64,000 bases of DNA, taken from positions 601,700 through 665,699 of the forward strand of contig KN817520.1 in assembly GCA_000827495.1 (NCBI GenBank). Direction: 5' to 3'. Both the position numbers and the translations under genes were made by a program. Position 1 is the stretch's first letter. Each line of letters starts with the position of its first letter. This document shows, piece by piece, positions 33,167 through 46,211 of this stretch. Source of the DNA: Hypholoma sublateritium FD-334 SS-4. Taxonomy: Eukaryota > Basidiomycota > Agaricomycetes > Agaricales > Strophariaceae. Under the pieces are notes generated by a model. That model did no database searches. It was given only the letters and a program-made list of their open reading frames with translations, and was not told the origin of the DNA.

Positions 33167-33916
33167 ATGAATGTCAACCCTAGCACGAATGGCCTGCCAT
33201 GCCGGGTGCCTATCTGGGCCGCACATAAGGAACCCCTGCCTGCTGGTTTGACCGAGGAAGACAGGCCGTATTATGAGCAAGGCAAACGATGGGAGGGATA
33301 CATGTCGTCTGCAATGGAGTCATGTCCAGTCAAAACTGTTCTTGCGGGAGGCGCTGGTGAGTCGCAGGCTATCCGACTCAATGTCCATACGTGTTAACCT
33401 CAAAACCTGTCCACCAGGTTTTGGCATCGGCGCGTTCTTTTCGCTAATGTCCGCTTCATTTGCGTACGAGGACCCCTACCTACGTGCGCAGACGCAGACA
33501 GGAATGAACACCACCCAAAAAGCCTCGCAAATTTTCAAAGAAATGGGCAAGGGCATGTGGACAAGTGGAAAGTCATTTGGCAAAATCGGCGCGCTCTTCG
33601 CTGGCGTAGAATGCGTGATTGAATCTGTATGTATCGCGTTCTAAGTTTGGCTGTTCCCTTACATATTATCCACCACAGTACCGCGCCAAGAACGACATTT
33701 ACAACTCTGTATCAGCGGGCTTCGTGTCTGGTGGTATCCTTGCACGAAATTCGGGTCCCAAAGCTGTAGTGGGTGGTGGGCTGGCATTCGCGGCCTTTTC
33801 GGCTGCCATTGACATGCTGTTCCTACGACGAGAGACGCCCGAGTACGCCTTCCTTTTCTTGCGCTTATATTCAGGCTTATTGATATTTGTGTATTTCATT
33901 TCACAGAGAGGATTAA
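33167..33916 (+). CDS. TIM22: Mitochondrial import inner membrane translocase subunit TIM22
   Basis: Channel subunit of the carrier translocase, which inserts metabolite carriers and other multi-spanning proteins into the inner mitochondrial membrane. Exons 33167-33356, 33418-33626, 33679-33842 and 33907-33916 join to 190 residues, the usual length. Family features are [16 protein letters not shown] (glycine-rich first helix), [25 protein letters not shown] and the C-terminal [10 protein letters not shown]. The two cysteines in MESCPVK and VECVIES correspond to the conserved disulfide pair of the family. The last exon has only ten bases, giving EED and the stop. Without that splice the frame would read on into a hydrophobic tail not seen in the family, so I prefer the spliced end. 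Confidence 0.94.
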
Positions 33917-34699
33917 TTTCCTAATCATATCCCTTTAGATTTAATTTATCCGCATGCTACCCATTTACTGCACTGTATCTCTATAATCGGAATCATATCC
34001 CCCCTGCACCACGACCGCACACACCACTCACTTAATAGGATGCAACCCGCACCAATTTGGAAAATCCGACCCGTATTTCCGCACGACCAATACAGCGTGT
34101 GATAAGGCTGGTGTAGCGAAACGACTCGGGGTTTCCTCCGCTGTCAATCTCTCTGTTACTGTACACGACACGGGATGGTATCAAGAACTTGCAAATTGCC
34201 GCGGAACTTGGGCGACGTCTATTCACTTTACGACGTCACTACGAAGTGTGAATTTATGTGGCCCATGGAAATACTTCGACGCTTATTTGGGCTAAATATC
34301 TTGCAAGGTCCGGAAAACTCGTGTATATCTACTGTATTCTAGGCTGCCGCTCTCCGCCCAAATACACAGGCACTTCTCAGCGCCAGGCAGCGTAAATCAA
34401 ATCACAAGCGCTCCGTCTCAATCACAATTGTAATCTATAACGCATCGTGTCCCTTTTGCTTGACCAACCGCGTCACACGCCCTCGTGGCCATTGACTATG
34501 AAATGCTGTATGTCAATCGCAATAATTAAGATCCGCTGGCGGAAGTGGTCCTTGACTCGGGAGTTGACTCGGGAACTAGGGTCTACGATACGACAACATG
34601 TACATAGGTCGCTACGGAGTAATGAACGCATGTCTGCAGTGTGTTTGGAGGAGCGTAGTAGCGAAATCTTGGTCGTGAAACTCGTGAAGGTGAAGGAGT
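33917..34699. other. Intergenic region between convergent genes
   Basis: About 780 bases between TIM22 and the minus-strand channel gene. Short open frames only; nothing recognisable. It presumably contains both 3' UTRs. Confidence 0.45.
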
Positions 34700-37600
34700 T
34701 TAATGAAGAGGCGTATTAGATTCCTGGCGAAGTGATTTGTGTCGGCTGGGAGTCTCCGGAGACATCCGTAGCATTGGCCGTTCGTTGACTGCCAGTGGGG
34801 CATGCCGAGTAGCACTCGCAGTAGACGCCGTCGAAATGAATTGGCCACGAGATACTTGTTCCCGCGACGTGCTGGAATAACCATTATAGCCATCATTTCG
34901 GGAACCATGCTGCGCGGACTGGTGACTTCGGCTTGGTCGTGTGACCCGCTCTGGTGGACTTGTTGGTTGCCTGCTGCCCCCAGAAAGGCTGTTAAAGTCA
35001 CGACTGCGCTTGGCCGTGCGATTCGACGTTCCCGAGTCAGGCAGAGGAGCTGGGGACGACAGGGAACGCGTTCGATCGTGCAGCGCGTCAGAACCTCTCG
35101 GAGCAGTTTTAGCAACTTCAGATGCAGATGGAATGTCAGGAAGACGGCGTTCATTTCCGAGTTCCCAGCGGATTGTGCGCCCCTTTCGAGGCATTTGAGG
35201 GCCAACCCTGTGTGGATGGACACCTGATGATGTCTCGTTCACCGAGTCAAGATCGCAGGTGACTTCTCGATCGTGTTTGTACAGTGTTGCATCATATTCT
35301 AGTTCATTCTAAGGAGTAATTCGACGTCAAACGAGGGACCTTGACGCGTTGGGTCAAAAAAACGCACTTCGTTTACAGGAGTAATTTGGACACCATCTAG
35401 CATTGCAACATCGCTGATACCAGACATCGTCTTCTCGGAGATGCCACGAGGTAAGTTGTGGCTAAATTTCCGGAGGTAGATACCCTGCAAGCGCGACAAA
35501 TTTTCAGAGTGAACCATGGGAGAGTTCACTCTCGCGTGCAGTGCAGGGTTTTCATATCGTTGTCTGAGCTTGATATCGACGCCTTCAGAGTGGGCTACGC
35601 TGCGAGAGAGTTCTTCGATATGATGCGGCCTGTAGTAGTTGAAATCATTTGCGAAATGCTTGCCGAGGTAATGTTTGAATGCGGCCGTGAATAAGATTGG
35701 TGGAATACTTGCAAAAAATTTCAAGGACTTGAATTGAGCCTGAAGACCAATTGCTACAGGTAAATATAAGTGGATCAGAAGGCGATTTCATGAATAACAC
35801 CTGAAACGCACTGATGACCATGACAACTTGCATGAATATACCGCTGAACAGAAGCCGATTGATCACTACATTCCATGCACACTGAAAATACTCGTCTGTC
35901 AACGATGCGATCGATGCTCCCTGGAAGGAACTCGACATACCCCTCCAGTTTCCACTCGCGTTATATATTTGAACATAATTTGATATTTATAAATCCACGA
36001 GCAAAGCCAAAAATGAATAGCAGCCGCCAAAGAGACCAGAGGAGCCACAGGAGCAAATAGAATCCCTATCAGACCCATGAACAACTAAGAACGAGTCAAC
36101 TTGAGTCTGACCAGCATCCAAATGAAGAATGATAATCGACGTACTAAATTGGAGCTGGTAATCATCAGCGCTTAACGCGAAATACGAATATAAAGGACTC
36201 ACTAATGAATGTCATAGCTGAATACAGGAGGTTTACTATGCTCGCGAATTTCCCGGGGCGTACGTCGACCAGAACTAATATGATAAACGTGTTATTTAAT
36301 TAGACAAATAGATCACGACTGAATGATTCTGCATACCGTGTTCGACATCTCGTATAGATAAGATCGAAAAGTTGGGCCAGGTCCCAGATAATCAGGAAGC
36401 CGCTTAAGCTGTTATAGGAATGTGGCAGTGTCGAGTCCGATGAGCAAAACCAACGGTTTAAGTTCCTCGATTCGACTCACGCAAACCACTTCAACCAGAA
36501 AGAGGATTGATCAACGTACGTGCGCACTAGTCTTACTGGAAGTCCTAGGGTCTGGTGTTGGATCGTGCATGAAGGGGTAGAAGCCGACTAACTGTCAAGA
36601 TTGGCAAGAACGAGTTTTAGACTCGATCCTTCATTCTGAATAGCAATGATAATTTCCAACGCGGAATCTATCGATTGCAATTTGTAAATTAGTAATACTG
36701 GGCCGAAGATAAAACTGTACTTGCTGAAGACGACCCCAATCACGGTGAAGAATACCAATTGACTGATGACGAGAAATCCGAAGTAGCGGGCTATGACAAT
36801 GCGATCTAAGCGTGTATGCGTGCTTGCGCCCATATATCTTGATAGCCAGCGCATAAGAACTGGTACGAAGGAGCCAAAAATTCCTGCGACGGCCGGAGGG
36901 AGAAGGCCGGATACCAATGTGAATGTTATAGGCGAGCGTTTAAGCCATGTTTGTAGAAACGGAATATAGCCAGATGCTGCTATCTAATTTTCAAGCGTCA
37001 ATTGCTATGACTGAACTGTATGTTCGAGGCACTTACAGAATCAAGGTTTGCCAGGGACGCTATTGGAAAGAGAGGAATTAAACTAAGAAAACAAAATAGA
37101 TACAAGAGGAGGAAGCCAGTTATGGCTCTGAATCTTCGTTCTCCTTTCGATAAACCCATATTTTTCCAGACCTATCTTGAAAGATTAACCAATGCGGCAG
37201 AACAGGTAAGTTTAAACGGCAAAGGTCTACCTACAATATCGGTGGGATTCGGTGCAAGTTGGAAAGTTAGTCCCTTAGGATGCAGTCCCTTTAACTCACG
37301 AGCTGTACCATGTGCGAGGGGGATAGATGCAATGGTTGCAAATCCATAATTTTCTGGGACTTGTAATTCAATTTGCGCTCGATACTGTTGCACGCTTGCT
37401 TCTGTACGCTTCAACTGTTCACTAATCGATATGAAGTCAATACGAAAGGAAACGCAGGGTAGCATAGAAAACATACGTGTAGTATTGGTATGCATCCTGC
37501 CGCCTTCCACCCATCCCACAGCATCCGCCGACAGTAATGAATGATCTTTCATTTTGGTGAGTTTCATCTTGTATGCTTTGGAGGACTTCTTCGAACTCTT

Positions 37601-38497
37601 CGACGAGTTTGTTATGATCTTCGATGAGCTCGGGAAGCTTTCCGACGTCTTTGCCTATATAAACAGATGTTACCAGGTGTGGTAAATTCATGGCCTTGAA
37701 GATGCCATAGAGACCTGCTGTAGATTGACGCCGTGTTGGAACATCGGTGATATATAGAGTACGGGCATAAAATGACTGTTGATATTCAGACGACCTGAAC
37801 CATTCTGCCCTGAGAGTCTGCATTGTGCGCCAGTGGTGAAAAACCAGACCGATGAGGGCCAATGTAATGAAGTAGACGACGACTATATGCGCATAAAGTC
37901 GGGGGCCTTGAACATACTGGATTGTCATCGCGGTGAGAATATTGTAACCCGTTGGTTTCAATGAGAGGGTATACGTAAGATCTAAGGGGATGAGCGTTGC
38001 GCATGAACAGACGGTTGTCAGTGTGAGAAGCCATTTCATGAGGCGCATAAATCGTAAAAAGGTCACAGCGTCTAGCCCGGCTTGGTCGTTTAGCATGTCT
38101 TCATTGACGCGCAGCAGCGGGGTTATCCAACCACAGCAGGAGTCTGATATATGAGGAGGATGTTTGTCGTTTGCATGATATTTGATCTTGGGTTCATATA
38201 CAGCCTTTTGAGAAGGTAAATTGGTCTTCAAGAATCAAGAGGCGAACGAAATATATTATCACACCTGGTTGTTTGGTCGTAATATATTGAACGTGATAAG
38301 CGTCAAAAGCTGCCAGGCGATGGTTGACAAAGTCAGTTTGTACCAGTGATAGCTGCGGGAACTTGGCGGGAACTCACCGATAACACTGTCATAACAAGAA
38401 ACTGAATCCCGACTGCTCTCGGTTCCACGCTCTGAGTTGAGTTCAGGAGGGCTTGAATTCCATTCGCGTCGATCCTCTTCGTTAAACGTTCATCCAT
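34700..38497 (-). CDS. CSC1/OSCA-like (DUF221) osmosensitive channel family protein
   Basis: Predicted calcium-permeable, mechanically or osmotically gated channel of the CSC1/OSCA/TMEM63 family, in the plasma or an endomembrane. The start is MDERLTKRIDANGIQALL, followed by a first membrane helix split by an intron (IQFLVMTVLS, LLTLITFNILRP). Then come the family N-terminal cytosolic part (GLDAVTFLRFMRLMKWLL, YARTLYITDVP) and the RNA-recognition-like insert (SVYIGKDVGKLPELIEDHNK). The conserved core appears as SRLDRIVIARYFGF-type sequence (TRLDRIVIARYFGFLVISQL) at 36700-36810 and RLLFSGIFMQVVMVISAFQ at 35800-35870. The C-terminal 200 residues are a polar Ser/Arg-rich tail (35308-34700). Ten or more exons; the region 35900-37200 is heavily split and I did not fix every junction. 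Last intron taken as 35309-35367. Confidence 0.85.
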
Positions 38498-39141
38498 AGT
38501 AGTCGTTAAGGTGGCGTTCGTGATGCTAAGCAGGCGTGCTCAATACGCATTACTGAAGTGGTGGAATAGGAGAAGCAGAAAAAGCAACAGGCAACTACAT
38601 AGCACTGTGCCCCCAATCCGGTCAATTCACAGAAGTGCCATGACCTTGACACGGTTGTTTTGGTCGAGATGCCGCCCAAGCCCCGAAATAGTGTCCCGGT
38701 GATTCCAGTGAGGAAATAATTAGGCCGTGAATTAAGTAATAGACATGAATTCAGCATTCGAGTTGAAAGCATAATTCAAAGGACATGGTTAACCGTGTTG
38801 TAACAATGTTGCAACGTCCACGACCGTCCGTCGTGGTCGTGCCGTCGCCGTGAGCCGGCGTGGTCCAGTCGCTGGAGAGCGGAAAGGGAAGGGAAGGGTA
38901 CTAAGTAGTAGCTCGGTCCGGTTATGACACGACGTCGCCTGACGCGTGATGAGCCACACGTGAGACAATACGGCCTGGTCTTCCCCCCTTGCCACTTCCA
39001 AAGTAATTCAAAACCTCATGTCGCACGCGTTCCAGGATACACAATCCAACTAAACATAGGTGAAAAACGATATCTTCGCACCGATTATCTCGCCTATTGC
39101 GTCCATAGTCTCACCTTAGGCAACCTCAAGGAAGCCACACC
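38498..39141. promoter_or_regulatory. Divergent promoter region, channel gene and large acidic protein
   Basis: About 640 bases between two divergent start codons. Contains GC-rich sequence near 38815-38880. No gene supported, no clear TATA box. Confidence 0.4.
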
Positions 39142-42100
39142 ATGTCTACGCCATTCCACTTCACACCTCGCGCCCCCGCAGCACCGCACCCAACCCCTGA
39201 TTCTGCCTCGGGGTACTCTCTTCTGAACCCCAGAGCGCTGAGGCCCCCAATTCATAATCCTTACGATAAATTTACACAACCAGAATTTGACGCGTGGATT
39301 GGTGGCATCACTGGCGCGCTTCGAAGCGCCCTTGGTCAGGACGATGAAATGCCTTTTCTGCCCACTCAAAATGGCGGTACCACTAGACAAGTTATAAATG
39401 AACGTTCTCGTTATACCTCGATAGGGGACGACGAGAGCGCAGATGATCTCGTTAATGACTCCTTTGCTGAAGTCAAGGCGCGCCGCGCCATAGGGAAGGG
39501 GAAGGCACGCGATCCTCGAGAAGGCCCAGGGCTGCGAAAAGAACATAGCATCCAGCCGATTGAAGTTGTCTCCTCTGACGAAGAGGAAGAAGAAGAGGTG
39601 GAATTGTCCATCGCACCGTTTAACGATGAAGAGAGCGAGGTGGAAGAAGAAGAGGACGATGAGAACGAAGAAGAGTCGGTGACCGAGGAATACGCCTGGG
39701 AAATGGGTCAGAGTTCTTCTCAGTATATTCCCCCGCTTGAAAAGAAGAAGACCGTTCAGGTTCAGCATGAACAGTTGCACGAGGTCGACGAAGTGGATTA
39801 TGAAGAGTATGGAGATGAGGAATACGAGGAGGAAGAAGAAGGCAGCGATCAACTTCGTGAATCCATTACACAGGTCATTGAAGTGCTTTCGGACGATGAG
39901 GAGGCCGTACAATTGAAGCCTTTAGAACCTCAAGGTATGGGATTATCATACGAAGATGATGGGGGGCACGAGGAGGGACAGGAAGAAGAAGATCAAGAAG
40001 AACAAGAAGACCAGGAAGAATACGATGAATATTCTGAAGAAGAACAGGACGGAGAAATCATGGTCCCTCCAGCATCCCAGTACTATAAGTCGATTTCTGT
40101 GATAAGTTATCCCCAAGATGAACATGCTGCAGACGAGGAAGAGCACGACGAAATCGACGATGAAATTCAAGAAATTCAACCAACATGTACGTACGATACA
40201 TACGTGTGTCTATCATTATATTGCTCACTTTTTGTTAGCCTCACATGGTCAGTTAGCTCAATTGTCGGACGAAAGCGGTAACCATAACGGAATACCAGAT
40301 CATTGGCGAGACCCTCAGACGTATGTTGAAGACTTCTACGCCAGAGACGACGTTCGACCATCCGGTGACATACGGGATGCCAGCCGTCTTGCTACCGAAG
40401 ATATCATTGACTTTGAGGACGGCGACAATGACCACATCGAAGAAATTGATAACGAAATTCAGCCTCTATCCCAGGATACATGTAAATATTCCTATTACAT
40501 GATCCTTATCTTCTATTTGTTTAATTCGCACTGTAGCGTTTCCTGCCGGACTCGCCGTATCTTCGCCAAAATTACAGGAGCACATCGAAATTCCAGATCG
40601 TTGGTCGGGCCCTAATAAATATGCGCAGGATTACTACTCGGGTGGACAAATTGTATTACCGTCAGATGGAAGAGCTGATCCAAGTCATCTTGGCCCTGGA
40701 GATAGCGAATATTCTATTCTTGACGCAGAGGAGGAAGAGTTGGCGGAAGAAATCGAAGACGAGATCCAGCCACTTGAAGCAGATACTTGTACGTTGATTT
40801 TTTGTCAGCCTTAACTTCTCTCAACTCTTCCACGCAGCTTTCCCGCCTCAGGAACCAATGGATGAAGATCTACCTGTCATTGTGGATCCATGGCTAGGAG
40901 CGCACACGTATGCCCAAGACTTTTACTACGATGGCGACATCCGGACTCTGCCCGGTGGACGGATAGATCCATTCTTCCTTCATGGGACAGCTGACTTGGA
41001 CGATGGTATCGATTCTTTCCTCACTCCGGGTGCGCTTAGCCCAAATCCAAGTGACGAGCGGACATCCATCGGTGACGACGAAGGTAACGGCATTGAAGGC
41101 CCGCCTGAGCACTATGTTGCAGTCCCTTCGAAGCGCGGCCAACCCATGCCTTCCAATGCAGAATTCATCAGTGTAGATGACTCGGATGACGACCTGGTGC
41201 AAGCGGCGAAAACTTCTGAAGCTCTGCCCCATTTTGACGACACAATTTACCACTCGATCTATAATTTCGACGAAAAGGAGGGCACCTCTGGTACGGTACG
41301 AGGAGACGAGGTAGTCGATGAGGAGGGTCAAGAGAACCCTCCACCGGCTACTGGAGCAGGCACTCATGTCAGCATACGTAGCACTTCATTCGAGGAGGCT
41401 TTTGATAGGCCTATGGCAAGCATCAATATGGATTTAATTGACAATGTGGACGAGGGGGCTCTCATCAATCGGCATGGTAAGGTCCAGTTATCTATCTTTT
41501 TGGGATATACTAAAATGTATTGCCAGTTGATGTATCGGATGGAGGTGACAACGAACAAATTCAAATCAGCGATACCTCTACACCAGTTCCTATAAACATT
41601 CACCACGGTTCTCCAGAAGTCGTTCGGCCTGCGGAAGTAGGGATAGACAGTTCGCCAGAGATTGTCGCTCAAAACAGGGAACAAGAAGGCGCATCTCTAC
41701 TGGAGGATATTTCGACCAAGACGCTTCAGGCGGACAACATCGCATCCTACAATGGGAGAGATACACTTGTCAATTTAGCTGAAGGCTTTTTGCCTTCCGG
41801 AGAACCAGCCACAACGGTTGACGAGGCAGTTGTCGATGTGACATTGACGGAACAACGAACGGAACATCTAACGGTCGACGATGCTAAAAGCCATAAACAT
41901 GAGCTGGAAACGGCGAATCCACCTGTCGCTGGTAGGTTATCTCCTTTTTTGTTGTAGACCCTGATAAATATTTCCTCGTCAATTCCAGAAGTTGTGGGAG
42001 AATTGGATATAGGCGGTGAAAGGGGTGTGACTATTGACAATGTGGTCAGCATCACGGAAGGAAGCTTGACGTCAACTCCCGCTACCAGACAGGTAGGAGA

Positions 42101-45100
42101 TATACACGGCATTGTCGTCCAGCCCGAGGAAAATGCCGGAGATGCCGTCAATCGCCTTCACCAATTACCCCCGCCGTCGGACAAGGCGCACTCTCAACCG
42201 GAAGGACAAGAAGAGATATCTTCTCCCAAGACAATCTACCAGGTTGAATACGAGGAAGTGCTGGATGAAGATATCCCTCTCAACGCACAGGCCTCATCCA
42301 TAAGTCCTGGACATGGCGATGCAGAGCCCATTATCCAGTATTCGGTAATCGAGGCATCAAAGGAAGTTTTTGTGGATGTAACGGCCCATGAAGAGTCAGA
42401 TTTGCAAGACATTGAAGTCATTTCAGTTGCCAGCGCATTTCGTGCAGGGGATAATGTGGAATGCGGAGAAGGTGTATACAGCGTCGAGGTAGTGGCCCCT
42501 GATGAGCGCTTGAGTGAGGTCAGTCTTCATATCAAACAAGTTCGACCACGTTACTGAAATATATTATATTATAAGCCGTATGAACGTGCGATGAGTCTTA
42601 GCGTCGTTAGTGTTGGGCCTGAGGGAGATGGAGTAACTCCATCCGTCGAACACGACCCATCCCCGTCTATGCCCCAGCGCATACCTCCGCCAGGCATCCC
42701 TTGTCGTTCGACACTCGATCAGCATGAAGAAGAGCCAACGAATATAGGTGTTTTCCAACAGGAACTTTCCGTAACTCCAGATTCTTTCTTGATGAAGGAT
42801 GGCACGGATGAAGGCACCAGCGATGCAAGACCTACCCCTTTAGACGCGGCTCTGGATACTGATACCGCTGCAACCGGTGTCTTTCCTGAAGCAACCCGTC
42901 CACAGTCACTTATAATGCCCTCGACTCAGATTGGTGACTTGTTCTCTTCGCATGTTGATGCTGATACTTCGTCCGCAATTTTGTCTAAAAAGAACGACGA
43001 CGACGCAATTGTTGGCTCTAATCCACCAGAAGTGGAAACCATCTGTCCAACTTCGAGAGCGTTACCCGAAGCACTGGTTACTGGCACCTCTAATGACGAT
43101 GATTTTGAAGCGAGTTTTGGGCAACAGCATACCGATCTACGCCATACGAAGGATGACCTCGCAATTGTCGCAGAAGACCTTCACAAAGTTGAATCATGCA
43201 TTCAGGCCCCCGATGTGCCGGCCGCACATCTTGCACAGGAAAGCACGCTTACTGTGGAGGAGCATGGAGTCACTGCTGTAACCTTACCATTCCCGGAAGA
43301 GCCGGAATCACCTACTGACAAGCACGTCAACGTCGAAGACAGATATCGCCAAGTCGCGGTCTCTGCCCCAGCATCAAATATACTCAGTCACCTTCCGACA
43401 GCTCCGACATTTATAAACGATGCGTATCCATACAATCTTTCTGCGCCGAATATATTATCCCGATTGTTTGGGATACCTAAGAGATACGGACTTCAACAAG
43501 GGAACTCTCCCGGCTCACCACACTCTCCGCTGCGAACACATCCTTCTGTAGCATCCAGCTCTGCACTGCAAGCACACACTCCAACCGTGTCCACCTCTGC
43601 CCTGCAGGCACAACCCTCATCCACTCCCACACCCACTCCTACACTTCAAGCGTATTTCCAATCCCCGTCTCATGCTCCGCAAACACAGCCTTCGATTGCA
43701 CCGATTGTGACGCCGCAAACACAACGGATAGGTGCGAAAGACAGAGATGACAATTCCGCGGAGACAACAAGCGTCGTTGGTGATTGGGATGAGCTCGACG
43801 AATTCCAATACCCTCCTGAGCAGAGTATCTTCGCAGAATTCAAAAATGACATGCCAGCTCTTCCTATCTCCCAACCTCCGAAAGCAGAGGATGAAATATC
43901 AGCAGTTGAGGTCAATACGGCGATAACAAACCCGCCAATAAATCAGACTTCAGCCAGTGACAATGAAACCCCCAATATTCTAGCTGCTGCAGGTCTGACA
44001 ATTGTGTAAGACTTTTCTTCCATCAAATTCCCATAAAGATATCAACTGATAAATAATACAGGGACAATCCTGTTCCAGCATCAATTTCGTCGGGCTTGAA
44101 AAATACTGTTGATGACGCCGCTCTTCATATACCTAGAAAGGCGGATGAGAGCCACGAGTCCAAAGTGGAGATGGGTCCCAATAAAACCGCAGGATCGTCC
44201 AAGAAATCTGCGAAACGCAAGCGCGAAACGTCTCCCGGACCCCACATAGGTATCAAACCGGCAGCTGGTCAGAAGAACAAAGGCCGACGGTCCTCCAAGG
44301 CTGACCGTAAAGGAAAAGCGCAGGAGGTAGTAGCTGAGGTCCCTGAGCCAACAAGTGAAGGTACTATTCACGTTCGACCCCGACCCAAGGACTCGCCGAC
44401 TCAATCATCTGCGATAGAAACCTCCGGGAAACCCGCCGATGTATTTAGCGCCCTTCCCACTTACAGGATACTACAAACTGCATCTAGGGCCTCATCTTCT
44501 GCCTCTGATCCAAGCGACAAGCCCGCTGGTGTTCTACAGTCTCCTACCACAAATAAGCCAAACAAACATCCATTTCAACCGCCGCCGCTTACTTCCTTGT
44601 TCCATGCTCATGGTAGGGGCCGAAAACAGCAATCGATGTCTAATATCCCTCCGAAGTTGGCGAAGCAGATCCAGGCTCAAAAAGTCCCGTCAGTTTATGC
44701 TTCCACACCTTCCAAAAAATCTGAGCTTTCGACATCAGCAACATTACCTGCTCCTGCCCAGCCTCCAGCCCTGTTTCAAATTGCCAGCGAAATCTCTCCT
44801 CTTGTCATACCTGCACCTGAAGTTCAGCCAATCGCCTCAGCATCTTCCGTGGCCCCCTCAGAGACCTCCCCTACCGTGGTGTCACATTTTGCGTCTTCGC
44901 CTGCTCCTGTCACTCCAGTGGTTACTTCTCCGACTGCTTTTACCCAATTATCTATTCCTACCCCTGTAGTTTCTGCTGCCCCCACGCCGCCGCTTGTGCA
45001 GACAACGGCTGTTTCCCGGACTTCTCCGACCGTGCATACCCCTTCCCATCATTCGAAACCAGCTCGGACTGCATCTATGACTAGTTCCCCTGTCACTCGC

Positions 45101-45934
45101 TCGCATTGTCGTTACCATCGCATTAGTTTGCCCAAAGAAGAGAACGGCCCTCGCATATGGTTCCTCGTTCCTGGCTGCTCGCTCAACGATAAGGAGTTGA
45201 TAGACGAAGAAGAAATTGTAGACCATGGGGATGCAACTGTGGAGGACAGTCATAGGATGATCAAGGATATCGAATCCTTGAATTTTCACCCTGACCTGAT
45301 CGGCATATTGAGGCAGCTTGTCGGCCTTGATATCCTTCGTGAGCAGGAAGTGTTCTACCTACCTCAACCTGGCGAGGAAGTTCCCCGCAGAAATTCGCTC
45401 AAAAAGTCGACGTCAGAGAAAACCGCAATGGTTAGAGTCACAGCGGACTCGTCGAGCTATGCAGGCTCCCCTGAATATTCAGGTGGCTATCCAGGCTCTC
45501 CCGGGTCATTCAGAGCGGTCACATCTGTTACAGGCTCGAGGTCGCCATCTATCAGTGGCCTGCGGTCGTTCCTCGATTCCGAGAAAGGTTCAAGCTTTGC
45601 TCCATCGGATACGGAACATAGTGGCGACGAAGAACCTGATACCAAGCGCTCGCGGCCCTCCCCCCCTGAGGAAACCAAAGTAATGGGTCCCCCACCTTCC
45701 GTTCAGTCTAAAGGGAAAGAAAAGGCCAAGAGGAGCCGCAAAGCAAAGCCTAAAGCCGACGGAGAATCGAAGGAGGCCCGGAAACCGCGTAAGTCGACAT
45801 CGAAACGAGGTGTTAAAAGGTCTCGAACGAGCGAAATCTACAACGCTACTGAAGAGGGTGAACCTAGTTCAAAGAAACTAAAGGCACATGCCACAGAGCC
45901 CGGTCCGTCACCAGAGAAGCCTACCCCGTCATAA
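39142..45934 (+). CDS. Large acidic protein with exon-encoded repeats (2138 aa)
   Basis: Eight exons join in frame: 39142-40186, 40239-40481, 40537-40788, 40838-41476, 41527-41931, 41989-42518, 42576-44005 and 44062-45934. The N-terminus is Pro-rich (FTPRAPAAPHPTP), followed by long Glu/Asp tracts (39580-40080). Exons 2-4 each encode one copy of a motif like IPDHWRDPQTYVEDFY, and exons 1-3 each end in EIQP-x-DT-like residues. The middle is disordered and acidic. The C-terminal part has basic NLS-like clusters (KKSAKRKRET, KAKRSRKAK), Pro/Ser/Thr-rich sequence and one folded-looking block (YHRISLPKEENGPRIWFLVP, GCSLNDKELIDEEEI, LIGILRQLVGLDIL, EVFYLPQPGEE). The C-terminal block seems the conserved part. 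Probably nuclear and largely disordered; I do not recognise a named family. Confidence 0.72.
40239..41020 (+). repeat. Three exon-encoded repeats within the acidic protein
   Basis: Related segments are IPDHWRDPQTYVEDFY..RPSGDIRDASRL (exon 2), IPDRWSGPNKYAQDYY..LPSDGRADPSHL (exon 3) and IVDPWLGAHTYAQDFY..LPGGRIDPFFL (exon 4). Exons 2 and 3 are both bounded by phase-1 introns (lengths 243 and 252, multiples of three), so copies can be added without breaking the frame. Confidence 0.8.
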
Positions 45935-46211
45935 TCTCCACCCATATGTATAATACTCGTATATAATCCTACAGAATTTGAGTGTCTTTTTTGGAAGGCT
46001 TTAAGAGCAATTTTGGTAGTGTATGCCTATAGGGTGAAACGACATGTAATTTGTGTGTAATACCAGTACTAGAGGAATTGCCGCCAGTGGCGGCATAAAC
46101 CTTGCTTAATGATCACAGAGGAGTGGAAAGTGAGATTTCTTAAAGGCGAAACCTCGGGGAAAAGCTAGGCACGAATTATGAACCCGCAACAAACCTTGTC
46201 AAGCAAGGCAA

